The translations under genes were made by a program, and so were the position numbers. Of a stretch of 64,000 bases of DNA, positions 1-7,285 are shown one piece after another (position 1 is the first letter of the stretch; the number at the start of each line of letters is the position of its first letter). Origin of the DNA: Sphingomonas sp. CROZ-RG-20F-R02-07 (GTDB lineage Bacteria; Pseudomonadota; Alphaproteobacteria; Sphingomonadales; Sphingomonadaceae); the NCBI RefSeq assembly GCF_022662335.1, contig NZ_JAKNQJ010000002.1, positions 1 to 64,000 on the forward strand, written 5' to 3'. A model generated the notes under the pieces. The model saw only the letters and a list, made by a program, of their open reading frames with translations, was not told the DNA's origin and made no database searches.

Positions 1-127
1 GCGGTGCGTCGCCGCGAACCGCGGGGGCGGGGGCGGCCGGGGCCAGCGGCGCCTGCGCGCTGGCGGGAACGGCCAGGGCCGTCAGCGACAGCGCGGCGAT
101 CGCAAGGCCGGAGATCATGGCTTTCAT
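1..127 (-). CDS. Secreted protein, N-terminal fragment
   Basis: Only the first 42 codons lie in the window; the gene runs off the left edge. The sequence begins MKAMISGLAIAALSL and continues to a typical Sec signal peptidase site (VPASAQ, about residue 26), followed by an Ala/Pro-rich stretch. The product is therefore exported, but nothing visible says what it does. It is divergent from the response-regulator gene at 316, with about 190 bp between the two starts, so it may be a target of that two-component system. That is an inference from position only. A second in-frame Met at codon 4 is a possible alternative start. Confidence 0.6.
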   Translation of the reverse strand, partial: MKAMISGLAIAALSLTALAVPASAQAPLAPAAPAPAVRGDAP

Positions 128-219
128 TGCTCTATCCTGTGTTATCGCCCTTGGATGGGCGCAGAACCGAAATCGCGCCGAATTGCGGCCCGAACCGGAC
201 ACAGGATGTCGCAGTGTAT

Positions 220-237
220 CGGTGCGGCGCCGAACCG
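220..237. promoter_or_regulatory. Near-perfect palindrome in divergent promoter region
   Basis: An 18-bp inverted repeat (CGGTGCGGCGCCGAACCG, one mismatched pair) lies between the divergent secreted-protein gene and the response-regulator gene. It could be an operator for either promoter. In such GC-rich DNA short palindromes also arise by chance, so this is a weak call. Apart from it, I see nothing else definable in 128-315. Confidence 0.25.
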
Positions 238-315
238 GTGTCGAAACGTATCATTCCGCCGATCCTGCGGCTTTCGACATGATTCGCCCGCGACGGATCG
301 CGCGCGCTGGGGCAG

Positions 316-1053
316 ATGGGCGGGATGAAGGACGATCCGCACATCGCCGTCGTGGAAGACGATCGCGAGATCGCCGCTTTGGTCGCGGCGATGCTCGGCG
401 CGAACGGCTTTCGCGTCTCGGTCGCGCATGACGGCGCCGCGCTGCGCATCCTGCTCGGGCGGCACGGCGATGTCGCGCTCGTGGTGCTCGACCTCAATCT
501 TCCCGGCGAGGACGGGCTGGACGTGTGCCGCTGGCTGCGCCGCACCGGCAGCATCCCGATCGTCATGCTCACCGCGCGCGGCGATCCGATCGACCGGGTG
601 ATCGGGCTGGAGATCGGCGCGGACGATTATCTGGCCAAGCCGTTCGAGCCGCGCGAGCTGCTGGCGCGGATCCGCAGCGTGCTGCGGCGCACCGCGGCGA
701 TCCCGCTCGCCGAGCCGGCGCCGTCCGCCGACTTCGCCGAGACCCGCTTCGGCGGCTGGCGGCTCGATCATGGCCGGCGCCACCTGATCGCGGCGGACGG
801 CACCGTCGTGCCGCTGTCGGGCAGCGAATACCGGCTGCTCGTCACGCTCGTCGCGCATCGCGGCGAGGTGCTGCCGCGCGAAGTGCTCCACCGGCTGACG
901 GGCGGCGCCGACGACGTCGCGCTCGACCGGTCGATCGATCTGCGGATCAGCCGGCTGCGCGCGAAGCTCGGCGACGAGCTCGACGGATCGCCGATCATCA
1001 AGACGGTGCGCGGGCGCGGCTATGTCTTCAGCGAAGCCGTCGAGCGATGCTGA
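316..1053 (+). CDS. OmpR/PhoB-family response regulator
   Basis: A DNA-binding response regulator of 245 aa, the normal size for the family. The receiver domain (about residues 9-120) has the acidic pair D15-D16, phospho-acceptor D59 (VVLDLNLPG), T86 (MLTARG) and K108 (AKPFEP). The C-terminal winged-helix DNA-binding domain (about 145-243) ends in the characteristic TVRGRGYVF. A GGGG stretch precedes the ATG at 316; a second ATG at 325 is equally well placed, so the first three residues are uncertain. The last codons overlap the start of the sensor kinase gene, so the two are translationally coupled and almost certainly partners. The regulated genes are unknown; the divergent secreted protein is a candidate. 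Confidence 0.93.
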   Translation: MGGMKDDPHIAVVEDDREIAALVAAMLGANGFRVSVAHDGAALRILLGRHGDVALVVLDLNLPGEDGLDVCRWLRRTGSIPIVMLTARGDPIDRVIGLEIGADDYLAKPFEPRELLARIRSVLRRTAAIPLAEPAPSADFAETRFGGWRLDHGRRHLIAADGTVVPLSGSEYRLLVTLVAHRGEVLPREVLHRLTGGADDVALDRSIDLRISRLRAKLGDELDGSPIIKTVRGRGYVFSEAVERC

Positions 1054-2399
1054 ACGGGGCCGGGCGCTTTGCCGATTCGATGGCGGGGCGCATCTTCGCC
1101 GTGCTGATCCTCGGAATCATCGCGGCGGCGGCGGTGGCGTCGCTGCTGGCGGGTCGGGAGCGCGACGCGCAGATCGCCGCGGAGCGCGCCGACCGCGTGG
1201 CGGACCGCGTGGTGGCCGCGATCGGCGCGGATCCGCCACCGCCCGGAACGCGGCGCCTGGAACGCGTCCCGCCTGGCGTTCCCGACAGCGCGCTCGCCGG
1301 CCGTCTGGCCGATCGCCTGCCGGGATGGTCCGGCGTGGCCGTGGCGCACGTCGATCCGGCGCTGTGCCCACCCGCGCCGCCACCCGCACCCCCGCCCCCT
1401 GCCGCGCCGGGCGGTGCGCCGCCGCCCGTACCCGCGCCGGCGCCGTCCGGTGCGGGATGCTATGTCGTTCGGCTGGCTGGCCGTGCCGGAGCGCCGGTCC
1501 TGCTGGCGATCGATGCGCCACCGGCCGGCCCACGCGGCGCGCCCGTCGCCAGCCGGTCGTTCCTCGTCACGCTCGGGGTCGTGGTTCTGCTGCTCGCGCT
1601 GATCGTCGCGCGCATGGCGGCGCGGCCGATCGAGCGGTTCGGCGCGGCCGCGCAGGATCTCGCCGTCGATCTCGACGCCGATCCGCTGGTCGAGAGCGGC
1701 CCCGGCGACGTGCGCCGGGCGATCGGGGCGTTCAACGACATGCAGGTCCAGCTTCGCCGCACGCTCGACGAGCGCACCTATATGCTGGCGGCGATCTCGC
1801 ACGATCTGCGCAGCCCGCTGACGCGGATGCGGCTGCGGCTCGAGGCGATCGCGGATGAGGCGGTGCGCGACAAGCTGATCGCCGATGCGCGGGCGATGGA
1901 GGCGTTGATCGCGGAGGGGCTGGAACTGGCGCGCCTCTCGAACGATCACGGCGTCGCGTTCGTGCCGGTCGACATCGGCGCGCTGGCCGCGAGCCTGTGC
2001 GAGGATGCGCAGGATGTCGGGCATCCGGTGACCTTCGATCCGCCCGCGCACCGGCTGGTGGCGCCGACCCAGCCCGAGGCGCTTCGCCGCATCCTCGCCA
2101 ACCTGATCGACAATGCGCTGCTCCATGGCGGCGGCGCCGAGGTCCGGCTGGAGAGCGACGGCACGGCGCTGCGGCTCCATGTGGCGGACCGCGGGCCGGG
2201 CATCGCCGCCGCCGACCTGGAACGCGTTTTCGATCCGTTCCGCCGGCTCGACGCCGCGCGGCCGAGCGGGCGCGGCAGCGGGCTGGGGCTCACGATCGCG
2301 CGGCTGCTCGCCCACCGCATCGGCGCCGCGATCGGCCTCGCCGACCGGCCGGGCGGCGGATTGACGGCGACGGTGACGATCCCGCTTCGCCGCGCCTGA
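1047..2399 (+). CDS. Sensor histidine kinase (HAMP-HisKA-HATPase)
   Basis: The inner-membrane sensor partner of the preceding regulator, 450 aa. The ATG at 1047 overlaps the regulator stop by 7 bp and leads straight into a first membrane segment (about residues 14-35). A second membrane segment is at about 171-190, then a HAMP-like linker, the H-box with H252 (ISHDLRSPLTR), the N-box (NLIDNALLHGG, about 352-362), G1 (DRGPGIA, about 381) and G2 (GSGLGLTIARLL, about 410). All catalytic motifs look intact. The periplasmic loop is odd: residues 107-138 are a proline/alanine-rich run bounded by Cys107 and Cys138, which could form a disulfide loop or bind metal. The gene converges on the T4SS operon, with only 24 bp between the stops. 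Confidence 0.92.
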   Translation: MLNGAGRFADSMAGRIFAVLILGIIAAAAVASLLAGRERDAQIAAERADRVADRVVAAIGADPPPPGTRRLERVPPGVPDSALAGRLADRLPGWSGVAVAHVDPALCPPAPPPAPPPPAAPGGAPPPVPAPAPSGAGCYVVRLAGRAGAPVLLAIDAPPAGPRGAPVASRSFLVTLGVVVLLLALIVARMAARPIERFGAAAQDLAVDLDADPLVESGPGDVRRAIGAFNDMQVQLRRTLDERTYMLAAISHDLRSPLTRMRLRLEAIADEAVRDKLIADARAMEALIAEGLELARLSNDHGVAFVPVDIGALAASLCEDAQDVGHPVTFDPPAHRLVAPTQPEALRRILANLIDNALLHGGGAEVRLESDGTALRLHVADRGPGIAAADLERVFDPFRRLDAARPSGRGSGLGLTIARLLAHRIGAAIGLADRPGGGLTATVTIPLRRA

Positions 2400-2429
2400 T
2401 CGACGCCGCGGCAATCCCAGGCGTCAGGC
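2394..2429. terminator. Possible bidirectional hairpin between convergent genes
   Basis: GCCTGATCGACGCC and GGCGTCAGGC form an imperfect inverted repeat spanning the stops of the histidine kinase gene and of virB11, which converge here. There is no T-tract on either side, so termination is only suggested by position. Confidence 0.3.
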
Positions 2430-3413
2430 GGAGGCTCTGCGCCAATCGACGGCGACGACGCGGCGTCCCTGCGGCGCGCGTTCGAGCTGGACCACCACGT
2501 CGACCAGCCGATCGATATAGGCGCGCAGTTCGCTCGTATCGATCCGCGCGCCGCCCTGCAGCGCCAGCATGCCGAGCTGATCCAGCGCCCGCTTGGGACT
2601 GTCGGCATGGATCGTGGTCAACGATCCGGGATGGCCCGTATTCACCGCGCGCAGGAAGGTGAGCGCCTCGGGCCCGCGAATCTCGCCGAGCACGATCCGA
2701 TCGGGGCGCAGGCGGAGCGCGGCGCGCAGCAGATCGTCGGCATCGACATGGCTTTCGCCGAGCGCGCCGCGGGTCGCGATCAGCCCGACGGCGTTCGGCT
2801 GCGCCAACAGCAGTTCGGCACTGTCCTCGATCGCGACGATCCGCTCGTGCATGGGCACCTCGCGCAGCAGCGCGTTGACGAGCGTGGTCTTGCCCGAAGC
2901 GGTGCCGCCCGACACGATGATCGTCTTGCGGCGCGCGACGGCGGCGGCGAGGAAGCCGATATGGTCGCCCGCGGCGTGCAGCCGGTCGAGCCCCGCATCG
3001 GAATCTTCCGCCGCCCGCGCGCCGACCCCGTCGAACATCGCCGTGGCGCCGAGGTCGGCGAGCGTGAAGGCGGCGGTCACCTGGCGGCGAAAGGCCATGG
3101 CGAACCCCGTGCGCGTCGCGGGCGGTGCGACGACCTGCACCCGCGTGCCGCATGGCAGTGTCGCGGAGAGCAGCGGCTCGGCGCGGCTGATCCCCTGATC
3201 GGCGGCGCACGCCATCTGCTGCGACAAATGCCACAGCCAGTCGTCGGTGAGTGCGGGTACGGCGTGCCGGTCGATCCGGCCCACGCCGCGCTCGACCCAG
3301 ATCTCGCCCGCGCCATTGACGTAGAGATCGGTGGTGTCGGGCCAAGCGAGATAGGGGCGGAGTGGCGCGAGGAAGGTCGCGAGATAATCGTCGACGGCGC
3401 GAAGGGCGGTCAT
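2424..3413 (-). CDS. virB11: Type IV secretion ATPase VirB11
   Basis: A hexameric cytoplasmic ATPase of the secretion/pilus machine, 329 aa, normal for VirB11. The N-terminal domain covers about residues 1-150. The C-terminal RecA-like domain has Walker A (SGGTASGKTTL, about 168-178), an Asp box (AIEDSAEL, about 194), the Walker B region (RPDRIVLGEIRG, about 236-247) and the His box (NTGHPGSLTTIHAD, about 258-271), all intact. It is the last gene of the operon, and its ATG overlaps the virB10 stop by 4 bp. The ending DWRRASA carries no extra domain. The alternative reading, a type II/IV pilus ATPase, is unlikely because the gene sits among VirB genes. Confidence 0.93.
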   Translation of the reverse strand: MTALRAVDDYLATFLAPLRPYLAWPDTTDLYVNGAGEIWVERGVGRIDRHAVPALTDDWLWHLSQQMACAADQGISRAEPLLSATLPCGTRVQVVAPPATRTGFAMAFRRQVTAAFTLADLGATAMFDGVGARAAEDSDAGLDRLHAAGDHIGFLAAAVARRKTIIVSGGTASGKTTLVNALLREVPMHERIVAIEDSAELLLAQPNAVGLIATRGALGESHVDADDLLRAALRLRPDRIVLGEIRGPEALTFLRAVNTGHPGSLTTIHADSPKRALDQLGMLALQGGARIDTSELRAYIDRLVDVVVQLERAPQGRRVVAVDWRRASA

Positions 3414-4594
3414 CGGACCGACGGCGTGCCGGAGAAATCGAGATCGCGCGCGACGAAGACCGAGATCGCGGCGCCGGGGCGCACCGAGACGGTCGGCGCT
3501 TCGTCCGCGCCGGGGATGATCGTGGGGCCGACCGTGCTGGAGAGCTGGGGCGAGTTGGTGACGATCACCGAACCGTCGCCCCGACGCGCGGCGAGGTTGA
3601 CGCCCACCTGCAACGCCGATTGCAGCGTCGCGTTGAGGAAGCGGGCGAGGAAATGCGTATCCACCTTGCCCGGCATGCCCGTGCCGCCCAGCGCGTCGGC
3701 CGCGGGCGAATCGATGCGGATCGCGACGCCGTCGGGGCGGATCAGCCGCGTCCAGGTCGCCAGCACGCGGCGCCGGCCCGAGGCGGGATCGGCGCGATAT
3801 TCGCCGATCAGGCGGCTGCCGCGCGGGATCAGCACGCGGCTGCCGTCGAAGCCGCGCACGTCGCGGGCGACGATCGCGCGAATCGGGCCGGGGCGCAGCG
3901 AATTGACCGGCGTTTCGAGTGTCGCGGCCAGCACCTCGCCCTGCGCGACGATCATCGCTCGGTTGCGGATCAGGCTCGCGCGCGCGCCGCCGTCTCCCGC
4001 GATCCGGTCATTGCCCGCGCCGCCGTCGGCAGGACGCCCGGCATCATAGACCAGGGCCGATCCGCCCGTGCCGATGATCGTCGCGGTGCCGGCGCCCGGC
4101 GCCACCGGTGCGCCGGGCATGGGCGTCGTCGGAAAGGCGGCATGGGTGGGCGCGCCTTCGGTTCCGCGCGGGGCGCCGCCCATCGCCGCGGCGCGATCGG
4201 AAAATGGCGCGAGGCCCGGCATCGCAGTCGGCGCATAGGCCATCGGGCGGGCAAAGGCCGCGTCGTCCTGCGGCGCCGCGCCGTGTCGGAACGGACCGTC
4301 CGCCGGGACCGACGCGTCGATGGCGGCGAGGCCGAGCGCGCGGCCGGGGTCGCGATCGAGCGAATGCGGCAGCGGCGGCGTGCGGGCCGCGGCATAGCGT
4401 TGGTCGTCCAGCGTCGCGAGGCGCAGGCGCGGCTGCGCGTTGAGCCCGAGCAGCACGACGGTGCCGAGCGTTCCCGCCATCGCCGCCATCACCCATGTGG
4501 GCATGCCGCTGCGGGGCAGCATGACCTGCGGCCGGCAATCCTCTTCGGCGAAGGGCGCATCCATGGCGTCGGGCGTGGCGGGCGCGGCGTTCAT
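3410..4594 (-). CDS. virB10: Type IV secretion core protein VirB10 (TrbI family)
   Basis: The inner/outer membrane-spanning scaffold of the T4SS core complex, 394 aa. A short cytoplasmic head is followed by one membrane segment (about residues 31-53), a Pro/Ala-rich periplasmic linker, and the conserved C-terminal beta-barrel domain (from about 200) with ILIPRGS-type and RLIGEYRADPASGRRR motifs and the helix-bearing stretch FLARFLNATLQSALQVGV. The frame is open upstream as far as 4675, but the ATG at 4594 overlaps the virB9 stop by 4 bp like the other junctions in this operon, so I chose it. The downstream stop overlaps virB11 by 4 bp. Confidence 0.93.
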   Translation of the reverse strand: MNAAPATPDAMDAPFAEEDCRPQVMLPRSGMPTWVMAAMAGTLGTVVLLGLNAQPRLRLATLDDQRYAAARTPPLPHSLDRDPGRALGLAAIDASVPADGPFRHGAAPQDDAAFARPMAYAPTAMPGLAPFSDRAAAMGGAPRGTEGAPTHAAFPTTPMPGAPVAPGAGTATIIGTGGSALVYDAGRPADGGAGNDRIAGDGGARASLIRNRAMIVAQGEVLAATLETPVNSLRPGPIRAIVARDVRGFDGSRVLIPRGSRLIGEYRADPASGRRRVLATWTRLIRPDGVAIRIDSPAADALGGTGMPGKVDTHFLARFLNATLQSALQVGVNLAARRGDGSVIVTNSPQLSSTVGPTIIPGADEAPTVSVRPGAAISVFVARDLDFSGTPSVR

Positions 4595-5328
4595 CGCCGC
4601 ACCCGATCGGCACGCGGGGCGATCCGCTGCGCGCCCGCGGTCGCATGGCCGCGGCGGAAGACGTAGCGGCGCCACACCCGGTCGACGATCAGCACGTCGC
4701 CGGCATGGCGGGTGGTGACCAGCGTCTCGTTCCCGTGCTCGTCCACCGCGTAGATCGCGGGCAGGCTGGCGGCATCGGCGAAGACGAACTGGGTGCGGAC
4801 GCCATTGTCGTCCATCGAGACCGGGCGGATCTCACGCGCGCCGGACAGGCGATAGCGGCCGACGGCATCCTCCTGCACCGCCGCGGCCGGCACGTTTGGG
4901 GATGGTGCGCCCGGCAGCGGCCCCGGCCCTGCCGGGAGCGAACCCGCATAATCGAAGCGGAGCTGGAAGGCGGCCTGCGGATCGCCGTCGAAGGTCGATT
5001 GCAGCAGGAAACTGTAATGGCGTTGATCGGTGACGACTTCGACATTGGTCGAAACGCCGGTGGCGAGCGGCTTGATGAAGAGATGGTCGCCGCTCTTGCT
5101 CGGCGTGACTTCCCACGCGGCGGCATTGCCGACCGCCAGGCTTTCGATCCGTTCGTCGTCGCCCAGGATGACCGTCGCGACATAGCCGGGCGCGACGCGC
5201 AGCGTGAAGACCGCGCCGGGGACATAATGCAGCACCTGCAGCCGCGGGTCGTTCTGCGCGCCGGCGGGCGTCGCGGCGAAGGCGATCGCAGCGGCGGCGA
5301 GCGCGGCCGGAGGGTGCGCGATCCTCAT
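4591..5328 (-). CDS. virB9: Type IV secretion core protein VirB9
   Basis: The periplasmic/outer-membrane ring component of the core complex, 245 aa. It has a clear signal peptide (MRIAHPPAALAAAAIAF, cleavage after AGAQ at about residue 25), an N-terminal VirB9/CagX domain (VATVILGDDERIESL... followed by HLFIKPLATGVSTNV) and a C-terminal domain with the family signature DNGVRTQFVFADA. In many systems VirB9 is tethered by the small lipoprotein VirB7. No VirB7 is encoded next to it here, and the 4-bp overlaps with virB8 and virB10 leave no room for one. Confidence 0.93.
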   Translation of the reverse strand: MRIAHPPAALAAAAIAFAATPAGAQNDPRLQVLHYVPGAVFTLRVAPGYVATVILGDDERIESLAVGNAAAWEVTPSKSGDHLFIKPLATGVSTNVEVVTDQRHYSFLLQSTFDGDPQAAFQLRFDYAGSLPAGPGPLPGAPSPNVPAAAVQEDAVGRYRLSGAREIRPVSMDDNGVRTQFVFADAASLPAIYAVDEHGNETLVTTRHAGDVLIVDRVWRRYVFRRGHATAGAQRIAPRADRVRR

Positions 5329-6059
5329 TGCGACACGGCCATCGGCGGCACCGCCATCGGCACGACCGGCTGGTCGCGCGGCGGCGCGGGCGGGGGCGCT
5401 TCCGCATCCACCTTGTACGAGCCGACCGCGAAGCCGAGCGGATTCTCCAGCCGGTCCTCCACCTTCATCGGCTGGCCCGAAAAGGTGAAGGCGATCGTCG
5501 CCACATAGGGGCGGATATCGGTGTTGCGGCCGTCATAGCCGACATGCGCGACGTCGAAACGGACCTGCGCGGTGCTGGGCGACAGCATCGTCACGCTGCG
5601 GATCGTCGTCGCCAGCGCGATCTCGCGGCGCACCGATGCGAGCTGGGCCGATGGCGGATGCTGGTTCATCGCCTCGATATAGCCCGACCGCGCCGGACCG
5701 GCGGACCAGAGCGCCACCTTGCGATAGGCGGCGCGAATGCCGACCGGATCATAGCTTTCGCGCGCGACCACATATTGCGCCAGCAGCGCGCGCTGCAGCG
5801 CCTCGTTCGCGGTGAGCGCTTTGGGCTGCGACAGATCCACGCGCTCGACATAGCCGGTGGTGCGATCGACCATCACCGCGACCGGCACGACCTGCTTCAG
5901 CGGCAGCAGCATCGCCAGCGACACCGCCTCCAGCGCGGCGATCGAACAAGCGAGGCCCGCGATCGTCCAGGCGATCCGGCGCGAGCGCGCCGACGCGGCG
6001 TCGCGATCGTCGGCCCAGCTGCGGGCGACATCGAAATAGGTGCTGCTCTGTTCGTTCAT
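5325..6059 (-). CDS. virB8: Type IV secretion inner-membrane protein VirB8
   Basis: A bitopic inner-membrane assembly factor, 244 aa. A short cytoplasmic N-terminus (MNEQSSTYFDVARSWADDRD) precedes one membrane segment (about residues 29-52) and the periplasmic NTF2-like VirB8 domain, with the family's KQVVPVAVMVDRTTGYVERV entry strand and a YDPVGIRAAYRKVALWS helix. The frame is open far upstream, but the ATG at 6059 overlaps the virB6 stop by 4 bp and gives the standard length. The C-terminus is a Pro/Ala-rich tail (about residues 215-244). Confidence 0.92.
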   Translation of the reverse strand: MNEQSSTYFDVARSWADDRDAASARSRRIAWTIAGLACSIAALEAVSLAMLLPLKQVVPVAVMVDRTTGYVERVDLSQPKALTANEALQRALLAQYVVARESYDPVGIRAAYRKVALWSAGPARSGYIEAMNQHPPSAQLASVRREIALATTIRSVTMLSPSTAQVRFDVAHVGYDGRNTDIRPYVATIAFTFSGQPMKVEDRLENPLGFAVGSYKVDAEAPPPAPPRDQPVVPMAVPPMAVSQ

Positions 6060-7285
6060 GATGGCAGATCCAGGCGCTTTCCGGGAACGGCCCGGCGACC
6101 GGCGGCGGATCGGCGCGCGCTGTCGATGAACTGGGTTCCGCGCCGGATTTCGACCGCTGCGCCCATCGGTGCGGGCAGCGCGGGTGCCGGCGTGGCGCGG
6201 GCGCGGGCGGGCCCGTCGCCGGGGACGAGTATGCGGGCCTGGGCGGCGCGCGCGATCGCCTGCGCGCGCGACGGGGCGAGCGGCACCGGCGCCGGGGCGG
6301 CGCGCGGAGCGGACGCGACCGCGAACGCGGGCGCAGGCGATCGCGCGTCGGCATCGGCGGCGGCGGGGCCGTGCGGCCGGATCATGCGCTCCACGCGGGC
6401 GGGAAGGTCGAGCCCCCCGGCCATGCGCTGCACCGCGACGATCAGCGCGACGTCGACCAAGGCGAAGATCCAGACGATGGCGCCCAATCCCGGCACGTCC
6501 GCGGTGCCGGCGCGCGCCGCCGCGACGACCGGGCCGGCGAGCGCCTGCAATTCCAGCGACAGCGACAGCGGGATGACGAGGCAGGCGAGCGCCGCGCCGA
6601 CCAGCGCGCGCAGCCAGCCGACGAACAGCCCCTGCGCGGTCTCGAACAGCCACGCCGCCATGGCGAGCGGCCCGATCGCGAGCAGCAGGCCGAGCACGAA
6701 CCGCGCCGCGATCCACGAGCCCGCACCGGTGACCGCAAGAATGCCGGCGGCGGCGTGGCGCCCCGATCCGGGCAGGCCGTCGCTGACCGTGACGGGCATT
6801 TCCGATCCGCCTGCCGCAGGCGGCCTGGCGGCGGTGTTGGCGGGCGCCGTCGCCGCGGCGGGCCGTGCGGGCGGGACGGTGTCGATCGCGTCATAGGCGT
6901 TCTGCAACCGGTCGACGAGCGATCCCGTCTCGATGCCCGCTGCGGGAAACATCACGTCGGCGAGTTCCGCCGGGCCCTGCATCGCGACGCGGTAGACGAG
7001 CCGGTCATAGGCGGGCCAGCTTGTCGCGAGCGCGATGACGAGACCGAAGCGGATCAGCAGCGCAACGGCGTCGGCAGGCAGCAGCGATCCGCCGCCGGCG
7101 AGCAGGCGATAGCCCTCGCGCGCGACCGCGATGGTCAGCAGGCCGGTGAGCGTCGCGGCGAAGAGGCCGCTGGTGGCAAGGCCGTGCCAACCGTCGCCGC
7201 TGAGCGCGGCGGTGCGGCAATCCGCCATGCCGATCAGGCTGCGGATCAGCGCATCGGGATCGACCGTGCCGCACGCGCCGCTCAT
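6056..7285 (-). CDS. virB6: Type IV secretion polytopic membrane protein VirB6 (TrbL-like)
   Basis: An inner-membrane channel component, 409 aa. A short leader with a small Cys/Asp-rich start (MSGACGTVDPDALIRSL) is followed by several hydrophobic segments between residues about 45 and 300, interrupted near 130-160 by a Pro/Ala-rich loop. The last ~100 residues are a cytoplasmic-looking Ala/Pro/Arg-rich tail. The ATG at 7285 overlaps the virB4 stop by 4 bp. VirB6 proteins diverge strongly in sequence, so the call rests on topology plus position between virB4 and virB8. In many operons virB5 sits between virB4 and virB6; here the genes overlap, so there is none. Confidence 0.85.
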   Translation of the reverse strand: MSGACGTVDPDALIRSLIGMADCRTAALSGDGWHGLATSGLFAATLTGLLTIAVAREGYRLLAGGGSLLPADAVALLIRFGLVIALATSWPAYDRLVYRVAMQGPAELADVMFPAAGIETGSLVDRLQNAYDAIDTVPPARPAAATAPANTAARPPAAGGSEMPVTVSDGLPGSGRHAAAGILAVTGAGSWIAARFVLGLLLAIGPLAMAAWLFETAQGLFVGWLRALVGAALACLVIPLSLSLELQALAGPVVAAARAGTADVPGLGAIVWIFALVDVALIVAVQRMAGGLDLPARVERMIRPHGPAAADADARSPAPAFAVASAPRAAPAPVPLAPSRAQAIARAAQARILVPGDGPARARATPAPALPAPMGAAVEIRRGTQFIDSARRSAAGRRAVPGKRLDLPS

